A stretch of 64,000 bases of DNA from Schaalia canis. Its GTDB lineage: Bacteria; Actinomycetota; Actinomycetes; Actinomycetales; Actinomycetaceae. The stretch spans positions 1 through 64,000 of the forward strand of contig NZ_RQZF01000007.1 in the NCBI RefSeq assembly GCF_003858455.1. The letters run 5' to 3'. Positions 18,086-29,200 of this stretch are shown piece by piece. Within the stretch, counting starts at the first letter, position 1, and each line of letters begins with the position of its first letter. Both the position numbers and the translations under genes were made by a program. A model generated the notes under the pieces. The model was not told where the DNA came from. It made no database searches and worked only from the letters and a program-made list of their open reading frames with translations.

Positions 18086-19942
18086 TCACTTCTTGTCGTC
18101 CTCGTCTACGATCTCAGCGTCAATGACGTCATCATCAGCGGGAGCGCTCTGCTCGCTGCCGGTAGCGCCTGCGGCCTCTTCAGCCTGCTGAGCGGCGTAG
18201 ATTTCCTGGCCGATCTTCATGCCCGACTCGTTGAGGGCATCCAGCGCGGTCTTGACGGCTGCGCTGTCGGTGCCTTCCAAGGCTGCCTTGACGGCATCAA
18301 CGTCAGCCTGAACGGCGGCGCGGGTTTCCTCAGAGATCTTGTCCTCGTTTTCCTTGAGGAGCTTCTCCATGGAGTACACGCTCTGCTCGGCCATGTTGCG
18401 CAGCTCAGCCTCTTCACGGCGAGCCTTGTCTTCAGCGGCGTGCTCTTCAGCTTCCTTGACCATGCGATCAATGTCGTCCTTGGACAGGGCCGATCCGCCG
18501 GTGATGGTCACAGACTGTTCCTTACCGGTGCCGCGGTCCTTAGCCGAGACGTGCACAATGCCGTTGGCGTCAATGTCGAAGGTGACCTCAATCTGAGGCA
18601 CGCCGCGAGGAGCGGGGGCAATGCCGCCGAGCTCGAAGGTACCAAGAAGCTTGTTGTCACGAGCGAACTCGCGCTCACCCTGGTAGACCTGGATCAGCAC
18701 GGAAGGCTGGCCGTCCTCAGCGGTGGAGAAGACCTCAGAGGCCTTCTTCGGAATAGCGGTGTTGCGCTCAATGAGCTTGGTCATGAAGCCGCCCTTGGTT
18801 TCGATACCCAGGGACAAGGGGGTGACGTCAATGAGGAGGACATCCTTGCGATCGCCCTGAATGACGCCTGCCTGCAGGGCTGCGCCCACGGCGACGACCT
18901 CGTCAGGGTTGACACCCTTGTTGGGCTCGCGGCCACCGGTCAGTTCCTTGACGACGTCGCTGACGGCGGGCATACGGGTGGAGCCACCCACGAGGACAAC
19001 GTGGTCAATGTCGGACACCTGGATGCCAGCGTCTCGGATGACGGTGTGGAAGGGAGCCTTGGTGCGCTCAAGCAGGTCAGAGGTCATCTCTTCAAACTTG
19101 GCGCGGGTGAGGGTCTCATCAAGGTGGATGGGGCCATCGGCGGTCATCGACAGGTACTGCAGGGAGATATTGGTGCTGGTGGCCGAGGAGAGTTCCTTCT
19201 TGGCCTGCTCAGCGGCTTCCTTCAGGCGCTGCAGGGCAACAGGGTCCTTGGACAGGTCAGCGCCGGTCTTGGTCTTGACCTGCTGGATCAGCCATTCAAC
19301 GATGCGCTGATCCCAGTCGTCGCCACCCAGGCGGTTATCGCCGGCGGTCGCGCGCACCTGGATGGTAGCGAAGCCGTCCTCGTCATCCTTGCCGATTTCC
19401 AGCAGGGAGACGTCGAAGGTGCCGCCGCCGAGGTCGAAGACGAGGATGAGTTCGTCTTCCTGGCCCTTTTCGAGGCCGTAGGCCAGGGCTGCGGCGGTGG
19501 GCTCGTTGACGATGCGCTGGACGTTCAGGCCGGCGATCTGGCCAGCGTCCTTGGTGGCCTGACGCTCAGCGTCGTTGAAGTAGGCCGGGACGGTGATGAC
19601 AGCATCGGTGACGGGCTCGCCAAGGTACTGTTCGGCGTCGCGCTTGAGCTTGCCCAGGATGCGGGCGGAGATTTCTTGCGCGGTGTAGGTCTTGTCGTCA
19701 ATGGAGGTGGTCCAGTCGGTGCCCATGTGGCGCTTGACGGAGGAGATGGTGCGGTCAACGTTGGTGACAGCCTGGCGCTTGGCGATTTCGCCGACCAGGA
19801 CTTCACCGGTCTTGGAGAAGGCGACCACCGAGGGGGTGGTGCGCAGGCCTTCAGCGTTGGCAATGATGGTGGGTTCGCCGCCTTCGAGGACGGCAATTGC
19901 GGAGTTGGTGGTGCCGAGGTCGATACCGACTGCACGTGCCAT
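18086..19942 (-). CDS. dnaK: molecular chaperone DnaK (Hsp70)
   Basis: A 618-aa Hsp70. The start is placed at 19942 ([16 protein letters not shown]), where the family begins; AAAGGA lies about 10 nt upstream. The upstream 50 in-frame codons run through the HAIR operators and are not coding. The ATPase domain shows [46 protein letters not shown] and [10 protein letters not shown]; the substrate-binding domain and a charged tail ([14 protein letters not shown]) follow. It is the first gene of the operon, under two HAIR sites. Confidence 0.97.
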   Translation of the reverse strand: MARAVGIDLGTTNSAIAVLEGGEPTIIANAEGLRTTPSVVAFSKTGEVLVGEIAKRQAVTNVDRTISSVKRHMGTDWTTSIDDKTYTAQEISARILGKLKRDAEQYLGEPVTDAVITVPAYFNDAERQATKDAGQIAGLNVQRIVNEPTAAALAYGLEKGQEDELILVFDLGGGTFDVSLLEIGKDDEDGFATIQVRATAGDNRLGGDDWDQRIVEWLIQQVKTKTGADLSKDPVALQRLKEAAEQAKKELSSATSTNISLQYLSMTADGPIHLDETLTRAKFEEMTSDLLERTKAPFHTVIRDAGIQVSDIDHVVLVGGSTRMPAVSDVVKELTGGREPNKGVNPDEVVAVGAALQAGVIQGDRKDVLLIDVTPLSLGIETKGGFMTKLIERNTAIPKKASEVFSTAEDGQPSVLIQVYQGEREFARDNKLLGTFELGGIAPAPRGVPQIEVTFDIDANGIVHVSAKDRGTGKEQSVTITGGSALSKDDIDRMVKEAEEHAAEDKARREEAELRNMAEQSVYSMEKLLKENEDKISEETRAAVQADVDAVKAALEGTDSAAVKTALDALNESGMKIGQEIYAAQQAEEAAGATGSEQSAPADDDVIDAEIVDEDDKK

Positions 19943-20009
19943 AAGTGTGGTGTCCTTTCGTGGGGGTTGCTCTGCGAGGTGTCGCAGGTGGTGTGCAACC
20001 ACGATCAAG

Positions 20010-20030
20010 ATTGAGTGTGATGGACTCAAG
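20010..20030 (-). promoter_or_regulatory. HAIR operator 1 of dnaK
   Basis: ATTGAGT-N7-ACTCAAG, one mismatch to the HspR consensus CTTGAGT-N7-ACTCAAG, 68 nt upstream of the dnaK ATG. Confidence 0.85.
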
Positions 20031-20072
20031 GTTAGTGTGTGGGGCGGAGAGGTGCAAGTGGAAAGAGTGGAA

Positions 20073-20093
20073 CTTGAGTCACATCGACTCAAG
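20073..20093 (-). promoter_or_regulatory. HAIR operator 2 of dnaK
   Basis: CTTGAGT-N7-ACTCAAG, an exact match to the HspR consensus. It lies 43 nt upstream of HAIR 1, about four helical turns away (63 bp centre to centre, six turns), so both could be bound on the same DNA face. Confidence 0.92.
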
Positions 20094-20273
20094 TTTGGTG
20101 GATGGATAGTTCCTCCTCCGTCTCGAAGGAAGAGGGGGGAGGGGAAGAAAGTCGTGAGAGTAGGGCGTTATGGTGCGCTTTTATCTCTAAAGTCCTAGAA
20201 AAAATAAATCTGCCTTGTTAATGTTAAAAAGCCGTCGCAACGAGGCTGGCGGCATCACCTGGAAGGCTCGCCG

Positions 20274-23200
20274 ATGAGTTTAAGAAGGATGGCAGGGATA
20301 GCCCTGTCAGTCGCCCTCACCCTGGGTGGCATCACAGCAGCACATGCTGATCCGCAACCACAACCACAACCAGGAACCCCCGAAATTACGGCTGTTCCAG
20401 CGGCAATGTCCCTCAGTGACAACCCTCGCATTAGGGCATGGCAAGACCTGCGCTTCGGCTTGTTTATCCACTGGGGTGTGTACTCCACCTTCGCTGGATA
20501 TTACAAAGGTCAAAAGCAATGGCTGGGCTACCCCGAACAGATCAAAGCCTGGGGTATTGACCGAAACAATATGGGCATCCCCGACGAGGACTACCTCAAA
20601 GCCGCATCAGAAATGACCATCCCCAACTTCAGTGCCCAGCAATGGTGCCAACAGGCCAAAGACGCTGGCATGAAGTACCTGCTGGTCACCTCAAAACATC
20701 ATGACGGCTTCGCCATGTGGGACACCGCCACCACACACTACGACTTTTACGAAAAAGCGCCTGGCCAGCGCGACCCGATGAAGGAACTTGCTGATGCCTG
20801 TAACGGCATGGGCATTAAACTCGCCTTCTATTTCTCCATTATCGACTGGACTAAACAAACACCAGATCCCTGGCGCAACCGCAACACCCTTGATGCGGAG
20901 ATGATGACCCTCATCCATGATCAGCTCAAGGAACTGCTGTCGGGCAAGTATGGACAGGTGCCAGAACTATGGTTCGACATGGGTAACCCCACCCCTGAAC
21001 AATCAGCGCAAATGGCCCAGTGGGTGCGCGAGTTCTCCCCGAATACCCTGGTCAATTCCCGCGTATGGAATGACAAGGGCGACTTTGAAGTTGGCGGCGA
21101 CAACAGCCTGGTCACCAATCTGACGATGAATCCGTGGGAGTCAATCCGTTCGACCTTCCCCGACTGCTGGGGATACTGCACATGGCCGGAGGAAGAGGCT
21201 ATTCGCAAACACCCCGAAGGCGTGGCAAAGCAAACCAAGCATGAGGTTGAAAACCTGTTCACCACCGTTGCCAATGGCGGACAGTACCTGCTCAACGTTG
21301 GTCCACGCGGTACCGGCGAGTTCGACCCATTCGAATCCAAGATCCTTGAAGGAATCGGCGCCTGGAATACGCGCCACCCCCATGTGATCCACGGAGCAGT
21401 TCCCACCCGCTACCCTCAGCAAACTTGGGGGTACACCGTGATCAACGGAAACGCTGTATACCTTGGTGTGACACGTTGGCCGGAGGATCGCACCCTGCGC
21501 TTGCCTGGCGCGGGAACCAATGTTGCATCCGTCAGCGTTGATGACGCCACGGCAGCCTCGCCGCAGGCCCTTGAATACCGTGTGGAGAACAATGACCTGA
21601 TCATTACTCTGCCCGCTGACGCTCCCGATCCTGCCCTGCCGATCATTAAGGTTGAAACGACGGGCGCTCCTGTCTATGCCCCCAACACTGCAACCACGCT
21701 GGTGAAGGGGACGATGGAGACAGTGCCGCGTAATGCGATAACCGAGGTCAATAGTCCAAAGCGAGGCGCCGTTTCGCAACTGATCGCTTACGCGAAGAAC
21801 CCCGGTAGCGAGACGATGAACATGGCAGTGGCCCTGCAGGGCAGCGTGTCGCGCAGTGAAAATGTGAAGGTCACGGTCGGCGGAAAGAGCCGTATCGCAA
21901 CAATGGGTGAATTTGTTGATGGTCTTGCAGGGTTTGACGTCCCGGCTCACAGTATCGTGCCCGTCATGATCGAGGCTGCCGACAAGGCCTACTACGCAGA
22001 TAGCTTCAGCAATGATGGCACAATCTCAAAGATTTCTCTGGGAGGCGTGGACGCCACACAAAATGCGGTCACCGTTGAACATCAATTCGTCGCCGCAGAT
22101 CAATCCGACCTTCCCCCAGAGGTCATGGCTCAGTTGCCTGCCAGCCGACAGGTAATCCCAGGCCTGAAGGAAGTTTTCCCCACCGATCCGCAACAGAGGG
22201 TTGTTCGCCTGGCAGATGGACAGTGGACCTTTACCGGCTGGAATAAGAACTCTCAAGGCACTGACACATCACCGGTGGTCTTTGTCGGAACCTGGACCCA
22301 CGGGCCGTTGACCTACGAGGTGACCTATCGCTTCATCAACGCCACACCTGACCACGAGGAACCATTCCAGCTCAAATACTTCCTGCCCAACGCCAAGGAA
22401 TACCCCCGTGGTAGTTCAGTAACGCCCCCCAAGCTCAACTCAGAGGTGTTCCGCGACTTCTTCAACAACAAGACATGGCGTTTTAAGGGATGGAAGACTG
22501 AACGCATTGAGGATCTGCAAAGCAATGTCGAGATTGTCGGCGAGTGGGCCTACCATCGAGATACTGACGTCACCGTGAACTTCGCTTTCGTCTCATCAGA
22601 TGGCAGTGAACTCCCGGCAGAAGTGACGGCCCTGTTGCCGCCCTCGTTCACCAAGAAGGCGCCGGTGTCCTTCATCTCGCCAACAACCATGATCCAAAAC
22701 GAGGTCGAGACACCCGCAGGCCTGTGGCGCTTTAAAGGCTGGGATAATCCCCGCATTTCCTGGCCGGTTGGTCCCACTCACACATACACCGGTACGTGGG
22801 TGCTGACGACTAAGACCCATGATGTGCTCTTTGACTACCGCTCGGCCGATCCTGACAAGGAGCTGCCCGATTCGGTGATCGGGACACTGCCAGAGTTGCT
22901 CACTGTCCCGCACGGCAGTGAGGTGACACTGCCCCTGCCTGAACCTGCGCGCATTGAAGAAGGTGAAGGCGCCTGGGTATTTAGCGGATGGGAGCCAGCG
23001 AGCATCCCTTCGATCAGCGAAGACATGGAGGTAGTAGGCACCTGGACGTACCAGACAAAGCAGAAGTTCACGCCTACCTTCACCTTCGAGTCCGCCACCG
23101 AAGGCGCTACTCTCCCCGCAGAGATCCTCGCCCTGCTGCCAACGGGCGAAGAGTACACCGAAGGTGACACTGTCACCGCACCTGCGCCCTCGCAAAACAC

Positions 23201-24131
23201 GCTGACCACCCCGGCAGGCACCTGGACCTTCCAAGGGTGGACGCCCGAAAGAGTCGAAAACGCCAGCGAGCAGGTGGCCTTCGTTGGAAAGTGGAGCCTG
23301 GAGCGGGCAATGCACACCGTGACCTACGCCTTCACCTCCACCAGCGATAAGCCTTTGCCCGACGAGGTCACTGCCCTGCTCCCCGCAGCGCAAACCCTGG
23401 CTTACGGTACCGTGCTCGAACCGGCTGCCCCCAGCGCAACCTCCTGGGCGAGCATTGAGGGCGAGTGGCGTTTCAACGGCTGGAACGTGAAGAAGGAAAC
23501 CATTGTTGGTGACCTCACCGTCACCGGCACATGGACCTACCATTTGCGTGAGTTCAGTGCAAAGTTCTCCTTCCCGGAGGACCTACCAGAAGCAGTGCAA
23601 AAGATGCACTCCACCGAGGCATCCCTACTTATCGCGGACAACAAGGTGTGCGCACCCGCCCCCTTGAAGAACGAGGTTGCTGTCACCGGCGGAAGCTGGC
23701 GCTTCGAAGGATGGAAGAAAGAGTGCTACACCCTTGAGGAGATCGCCCAGCATCTGACCGTGAACGCTCAGGCAAGCGGGGCTGGCAGCGGAAATGGGGC
23801 GGCACTCTTTGCCCTCAAGGATGTCAGCCTCATCTACGCCCTGCCCTTCACCCCCGTGTGGACCTTCCACAAGGCGCAGGGGCCAGGGCCTTCAGACCCG
23901 AAGGTTCCGGGCGTTCCCGCACCCAAGGATGACGGTAAAGACAAGGGCAGTGCAGGCAGCACCGGGAAGGACGGCAGCACGGCTGGTAAGGACTCTGACA
24001 ACACCGGCAAGACAACTGCGCCACGCTCAGGCTTGTCTAAGACCGGCGTTGATAGCAGCGGCCTCCTCTTCGTCAGCACCATCATCGTCGCTGCCGGAAC
24101 GTTGCTGCTGATCAAACGGCGCCGCTCATGA
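20274..24131 (+). CDS. wall-anchored alpha-L-fucosidase (GH29) with SHIRT-like repeats
   Basis: A 1285-aa secreted glycosidase. Signal peptide 1-25 (AHA-DP), GH29 barrel at about 45-390 with FGLFIHWG, SKHHDGFAMW, and the nucleophile D235 in ELWFDMG. A beta-sandwich and linker follow, then seven repeats of about 80 residues, each with a W-x-F-x-G-W core, resembling SHIRT domains that form a rigid stalk. The end is a Pro/Gly/Lys-rich stretch, a sorting signal LSKTG, a membrane helix and IKRRRS. It would remove fucose from host glycans and fits with the GH101 enzyme at 2.9-8.3 kb. GGAAGG precedes the ATG. It stands alone, divergent from dnaK. Confidence 0.92.
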   Translation: MSLRRMAGIALSVALTLGGITAAHADPQPQPQPGTPEITAVPAAMSLSDNPRIRAWQDLRFGLFIHWGVYSTFAGYYKGQKQWLGYPEQIKAWGIDRNNMGIPDEDYLKAASEMTIPNFSAQQWCQQAKDAGMKYLLVTSKHHDGFAMWDTATTHYDFYEKAPGQRDPMKELADACNGMGIKLAFYFSIIDWTKQTPDPWRNRNTLDAEMMTLIHDQLKELLSGKYGQVPELWFDMGNPTPEQSAQMAQWVREFSPNTLVNSRVWNDKGDFEVGGDNSLVTNLTMNPWESIRSTFPDCWGYCTWPEEEAIRKHPEGVAKQTKHEVENLFTTVANGGQYLLNVGPRGTGEFDPFESKILEGIGAWNTRHPHVIHGAVPTRYPQQTWGYTVINGNAVYLGVTRWPEDRTLRLPGAGTNVASVSVDDATAASPQALEYRVENNDLIITLPADAPDPALPIIKVETTGAPVYAPNTATTLVKGTMETVPRNAITEVNSPKRGAVSQLIAYAKNPGSETMNMAVALQGSVSRSENVKVTVGGKSRIATMGEFVDGLAGFDVPAHSIVPVMIEAADKAYYADSFSNDGTISKISLGGVDATQNAVTVEHQFVAADQSDLPPEVMAQLPASRQVIPGLKEVFPTDPQQRVVRLADGQWTFTGWNKNSQGTDTSPVVFVGTWTHGPLTYEVTYRFINATPDHEEPFQLKYFLPNAKEYPRGSSVTPPKLNSEVFRDFFNNKTWRFKGWKTERIEDLQSNVEIVGEWAYHRDTDVTVNFAFVSSDGSELPAEVTALLPPSFTKKAPVSFISPTTMIQNEVETPAGLWRFKGWDNPRISWPVGPTHTYTGTWVLTTKTHDVLFDYRSADPDKELPDSVIGTLPELLTVPHGSEVTLPLPEPARIEEGEGAWVFSGWEPASIPSISEDMEVVGTWTYQTKQKFTPTFTFESATEGATLPAEILALLPTGEEYTEGDTVTAPAPSQNTLTTPAGTWTFQGWTPERVENASEQVAFVGKWSLERAMHTVTYAFTSTSDKPLPDEVTALLPAAQTLAYGTVLEPAAPSATSWASIEGEWRFNGWNVKKETIVGDLTVTGTWTYHLREFSAKFSFPEDLPEAVQKMHSTEASLLIADNKVCAPAPLKNEVAVTGGSWRFEGWKKECYTLEEIAQHLTVNAQASGAGSGNGAALFALKDVSLIYALPFTPVWTFHKAQGPGPSDPKVPGVPAPKDDGKDKGSAGSTGKDGSTAGKDSDNTGKTTAPRSGLSKTGVDSSGLLFVSTIIVAAGTLLLIKRRRS

Positions 24132-24224
24132 ATGGAGGCAACGGGCCCAATCGTCAGATGTGCTACCGGCCCCTTCGGTAGTACTTGACAGGGCTTTCCT
24201 TTCCTAGGATGAGCCGCCCAAGCT

Positions 24225-24264
24225 GCGCCCGGGGTGAGGATCTGACAATCCTCACCCCGGGCGC
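24225..24264 (+). terminator. strong hairpin after the fucosidase gene
   Basis: Perfect 16-bp GC-rich stem (24225-24240/24249-24264) with an 8-nt loop, about 95 nt after the fucosidase stop. No T-run follows. The rest of the 24132-24389 gap shows no gene. Confidence 0.65.
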
Positions 24265-24389
24265 AACCCTGTCCAGACCACGAGGGTACAGATCAGCACG
24301 CGGGGCACATACCTCGCAGTCTGCTTCCCTCATCGTGCACCCCTCAGAGTTCACCCCATCCCCTAGCCCCGGCATGACACAATGTCACT

Positions 24390-25580
24390 ATGTTCTGCGA
24401 CTACCACCAGCGAGGCCTCTGCCGATCCTGCACCCACCTCGACGTCGCATACCCCGAACAACTCCGGCGCCGCCAAGCCTCTGCCGACACCCTTCTAAGA
24501 GCCCTCCCCAACGCCGCCCACATGACCTGGTGTGAGGCGGGAGCCTCAACGCCTACACACTTTCGCACCAAAGCAAAAATGGCCGTCGGCGGCACGGCGG
24601 GCGCGCCCACCCTCGGGCTTCTAGACAGCGACTGGAAGGGCGTTGACCTGTCCGCCTGCCCCATCCTGGACCCGCAACTTCGCGCCGCCATGCCTGCCCT
24701 GGCCGCCTTCGTTGCGGAGCTGCGGCTTGAACCCTACGACGTTGCCGCCCGCCGTGGTGAGTTGAAGTATCTGCTGGTTACCGTCGCCGCTGACGGTGGT
24801 CTTATGGTTCGCTTTGTCCTGCGTTCGCGTCGCTACGAGGCGCTGCTGCGCTCGCGGCTGCCTCGTCTGCAAGAACTCCTGCCCACGCTGGTCGTTGCCA
24901 GCGTGAACCTGCACCCCACGCACGCAGCCCTCGTGGAAGGGCCAGAGGAAGTCCTACTCACCGAAGCCGCCACGCTGCCCATGCAGGTGGGGGATGTGAC
25001 CCTACACGCTGGGCCGCAGAGTTTCACCCAAACCAATACTCAGGTTGCCGCGCAGCTCTACCGGCAGGCCGCGCACTGGGCAGCGGGGGAGCGCGGTGTG
25101 CCCGCAGCGGGAAGTGGGGCATCTTCTATGCCGGGTACCTTGTGGGACCTGTACTGCGGGGTTGGAGGGTTTGCCCTGCACGCCGCCGTTGCGGGAGTGC
25201 GCCAGGTGGTAGGCGTGGAGGTTTCGCCCGTTGCGATCTCTTCGGCCGAGCGTTCCGCCCGTGACCTCTGGGCTGACCAGGCGCAGGCTCGCGCTCGTTT
25301 TATTGCCGCAGACGCCACTGCCTGGGCGGTCGCTCAGGACACGAAGGAAGCGCCTGATGTGGTCGTCGTCAACCCGCCGCGTCGAGGAATCGGGGCGGCG
25401 CTGGCCGGGTGGTTGAACGAGTGTTCCGCGCCGCGCGTCATCTATTCCTCCTGTAATCCTGTCACCTTGGTGAAAGACCTGGCTGCCATGCCCACGCTCC
25501 ACGTGGTGGAGGGGCGTTTCTTCGATATGTTCCCGCACACCGATCATGCTGAGGTTGCTGTCGTGTGCGAGCGGGTGTGA
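24390..25580 (+). CDS. rlmC: 23S rRNA (uracil-C5)-methyltransferase RlmC family
   Basis: A 396-aa SAM-dependent class I methyltransferase of the TrmA/RlmC/RlmD group. The N-terminal cysteines C3, C11 and C14 plus the Cys in SACPI are the expected [4Fe-4S] ligands. SAM motif LWDLYCGVGGFALHAA, DVVVVNPPRRG, and the catalytic Cys in VIYSSCNPVTLVKDL are all present. RlmC methylates U747 of 23S rRNA; that precise target is family knowledge, and RlmD or TrmA activity cannot be excluded. No RBS is seen; CACAAT lies 6 nt before the ATG, consistent with a leaderless start. Confidence 0.88.
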   Translation: MFCDYHQRGLCRSCTHLDVAYPEQLRRRQASADTLLRALPNAAHMTWCEAGASTPTHFRTKAKMAVGGTAGAPTLGLLDSDWKGVDLSACPILDPQLRAAMPALAAFVAELRLEPYDVAARRGELKYLLVTVAADGGLMVRFVLRSRRYEALLRSRLPRLQELLPTLVVASVNLHPTHAALVEGPEEVLLTEAATLPMQVGDVTLHAGPQSFTQTNTQVAAQLYRQAAHWAAGERGVPAAGSGASSMPGTLWDLYCGVGGFALHAAVAGVRQVVGVEVSPVAISSAERSARDLWADQAQARARFIAADATAWAVAQDTKEAPDVVVVNPPRRGIGAALAGWLNECSAPRVIYSSCNPVTLVKDLAAMPTLHVVEGRFFDMFPHTDHAEVAVVCERV

Positions 25581-25694
25581 GTGCCGAGGTGGCCTGCGTT
25601 GCGTGAGCGATCCCACGGTAGGGGAGTGGGGATCGGATTAGGTGCTGACCGGGCAAAGGCGCTAACATATCTGAGCACGCACTTTTGTGTGCAC

Positions 25695-25782
25695 GGAGGA
25701 TTCGCCTAGTGGCCTATGGCGCACGCTTGGAAAGCGTGTTGGGTGCAAGCCCTCGGGGGTTCGAATCCCCCATCCTCCGCCA
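25695..25782 (+). tRNA. tRNA-Ser (anticodon GGA)
   Basis: An 88-nt class II tRNA including an encoded CCA end. Acceptor stem GGAGGAT pairs with ATCCTCC, discriminator G. Anticodon stem CACGC/GCGTG encloses TTGGAAA with anticodon GGA at 25729-25731. A long variable arm is present and the T loop carries GGTTCGAATCC. It reads UCC and UCU serine codons. Confidence 0.95.
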
Positions 25783-25904
25783 GTCGCCCCGTAGTTCCTG
25801 TGGAACTGCGGGGCTTTTGTGTGGGGTTTTTACATGCTCGTGACGCTTTCGTAGCCGGGCCAGTCTGGGGGCTCTGTGGGCATTCCCTTTTGTCGTATAG
25901 CCCC

Positions 25905-25973
25905 AATCCTGCGCCTTGTTGTTAATCCTGCCCCGCACACGGCGCAAGATTAACAACAAGGCGCAGTTTTAGG
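25905..25973. repeat. palindromic intergenic element, copy 1
   Basis: Perfect 19-bp inverted repeat (25909-25927/25948-25966) around a 20-nt GC-rich loop, followed by TTTTA. An almost identical element in the same orientation lies at 33732-33798, beyond the big surface-protein gene. The hairpin plus T-run could act as a terminator, while the repeated body suggests a small mobile or recombining element. The rest of the 25783-26245 gap is AT-rich and holds no gene. Confidence 0.85.
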
Positions 25974-26245
25974 AGCGTGGGTTGCACTAGACGCGAGCGG
26001 AGTCTGTACAAAACGTATTGGCCTGTCGCTGAGGGATGTCGAGGTCGGGGCATGTTTTCTGTCAAACAAAATCGATGCACAGGTGAACATGTATCGCAAT
26101 GTGGACGCATTTAGTGCGGCAGTATTCAGGGTATTCAGCAAGTATTAAGAGGTGCCGACAGAGTCTGAAAGTTTGCTGAACGAATTATGCATATCTGTTG
26201 TAGAAGCAACTAGATTTCTGAGAAAAATGACAATATGGTTAGTGT

Positions 26246-29200
26246 ATGCCTATTCGCTTTTCATTGAAAACTTGGATTTCAAGTGTGCTTGTAGCAGCGC
26301 TTGTGATCACCGGAGCCGTCACATGGTTCCTTCCCTCAGCCTCTGGCGCGCCCTCAGATGAAGGGCTCAATAAAATCGTCATGAGAATCCTGACCAACGA
26401 TGTTGATCCCGATGGGGAACAACCCTCAGAGTTCTGGTCGGGACAACCCTTTACCACAACAGCGCAATTTGACGCCTCAGCCACGACGGGGCGCCTTCTG
26501 AACGCGCGCATCCGACTGACAATCGAAAAATCACCAGCCCTATCGGTGCAGCGAATCCCCGACTCACAATTTGCACAACGCAGCGAATCCTGCGACACCG
26601 ACACCCACTGGTGCAAGGACTACTACATTGCAGCAGTAACGGGAGCAACGAACTTTTCAATCCCCGTACCGCTGTCATACCTCAACCGCCAAACCCCACC
26701 TGGAACCCAGACAACAATCACCTGGGAACTTTTCGAGGGGGATAACACCCAGCCGCTCCGCGCAGAATCCAGAACCTTCAAAGCGAAGGTCGCTACAGAA
26801 TTCACCCCCTTCAACTACTGCAATGAAGGTCAAAGAGGCCAAGCTGCGGCACGGGTTTCCTGCGAGGTGCCCTTTGAAACCGACGACGTAGCATCTGCTA
26901 CCCACACACCTGCCCAGCCGATCATCCATCACTACACGGTTTCAGCAAAAGAAGTGCTTGACGGTGGTCGACAGGACGGGTGGGGCGAATACGCCCCACA
27001 ACGAATGAAGATCGTCACCAAGCTTCCCGCAGGTGCCACCTACGTCGCAGGATGGTGGGGCACGCAGGACCGGCAATGGGTGTACGACCCAGGTGCTCAC
27101 ACTGTCACCTACGAAGGACCGCTGCACCGTGAAAACTGGCATCCATGCGGTGGACAAACCTACTGTGAGGGCATCAAACTCAGCTTTGAAAACGCCGAGA
27201 TCTACTCTGACGTTGCCGCAAAGACTCCTCGCGAATACGTCCTCAAGAGCACTATTACCTTTGATCCCGGAACTGCATCCGAAAAAACCCTCCCCGAGGT
27301 CACCTCAACCACGACCTTCAAGCCCCAACCAAAGGCCGCTTTCCCGGGCAGGACGTCCAGCGACCAAATGGACAAGCACATAGCCAGCCAGAACTTCATC
27401 TTCGATGGAGGCATGCTCTTCCGCGATAGAACGCCGCTGAACTTTGATGACCCCAACACCGACATCATGCTGTGGCGTCTGTGGGTGGGAAACGTCAATA
27501 ACGGTTCCGCAATTACACCAAAGGCCAGCGGCGGCATCACATCAAACTTCACCACCTTTACTGACACTGAACTTGATCCGCGCCTCTACTTCCACAGATT
27601 CACCCCGCCTCGAAGCGGAGACTTCGGGAAACGAGATAACGGAACACTCGAACCGCGCGACATTGAGGCACAATTCAACGACCTCACTGTCTCCCTTCAT
27701 GGCGTAACCGAGGACGGACAGGAAGAACTCCTTGCCGCGGATATGAACTCCAACGATCCGGCCATCTTCATTAACGATAAGGCCCGCAAGTACTCTGGCT
27801 TGAAGGTTCGTTTCTCCGCGCCCTTCGTGCAAGACAACTCCTGGACATACTTCAATATCAGCGCAGCTCCCCTGGAATCCGAAATGGCCAAATGGGCCAA
27901 TGGAACCTACACCCAGGAACAGCAGTACGACAATTGGGTGACCGCAGAAGGAATCAAGGGCGACGAACAGAACGCCCCATTCACCCTTTCGGTTCGCGCA
28001 GAAACCCACGCAGGCAACAACGCGATCACCATTAAGCCCATCGAACCCAAGATCGCCATGTGGATCGGTGATGATCGTCAAAGCCAAATTAACTGGGATA
28101 CCCAGCACACCTCAGAACGTGCTTTCACCTACGAAAAATGCGAAAAGAAGGGTGATCTTTCAACCCTCTACCCGCCCTACCTGTGGAAAGCCGAAAGGGA
28201 TCGTACCCCGGCAGAACTCGCCTGCGCTCGACTTGGTGAATTCGCAGTCACCAGCAACGCCCAAGGAAACTGGGGACAGTCAACACTCCCAATGAAAGAC
28301 GTCCAGCATGTCGTTCTGCTTCCCGCAGGTATCGAGTATGTCCGCACCGTCCAAACACAAATTGACGGTGTAATCCAGCCTCAGCCCATTGAACCGCGAA
28401 TCGTCGCCAACTACAGGAACAGTGGCAAGACAGCGCTCATCTACAACTACGGCAACATCCCCCACCACACCAACGTGGGCGGACACGAGCGAGTCACACG
28501 CAGCGTCTTCCACCTCGACACCACCATTAATGCCAAGGCAGCTCCAGAAACGAATATCGTCGAGTACTACACGGTGTGGTCCAATAACAACATCGTCAAA
28601 CCAAACTGGAACCATCACCTTGATAATTTGGACCTTGACGGCGACGGCGATACCGCCGAGTACTTCATGCGCATGACACTCCCTCTCAAGATGTATCCGC
28701 CTTTGGAACTCATCGCGCGTAAGTCCGTTTCTCTTGACAAGGCCAACTGGTTCGTGAACGCCCCCGCCCAAGACCTCGGTGGTGACATCTACTACAGATT
28801 CGAGGTAGACAACCGTTCCTTCACGGAAACCCGATCCCTCTACATGATTGATGTCCTGCCCCAAGCAAACGACCACAAGATCGTTGAGGACGTCAGAGGC
28901 CGCTACCTTCCACGAACGTGGGCGCGCCACAACGTCGATGGAAGCACCGAGCACGTCAACCACTCCGCCTTTGAAACACCTCTCGTTGAAGCACTGGAAA
29001 CCGTGCCAGAAAACGCGGAAATCATCAAACGCTGGGATATCTTCTACGCCCTGGAACCCCAAGGCGCTGACACCGATAGCGCAATCAACGCACAGTGGAA
29101 GACAGCAAACGACATCACCGACTGGTCTGCCGTCCGCTCCATCAAACTCGCACTCAAGCCAGGACAAAGCCTGGGACGCCACGCCCATATTGAAGTGGTG

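Noticed and set aside
18062-20014. Long plus-strand open frame (650 codons) opposite dnaK
   Set aside because: It is the antisense shadow of dnaK; the Gly/Val/Asp-rich composition follows from dnaK codon bias.
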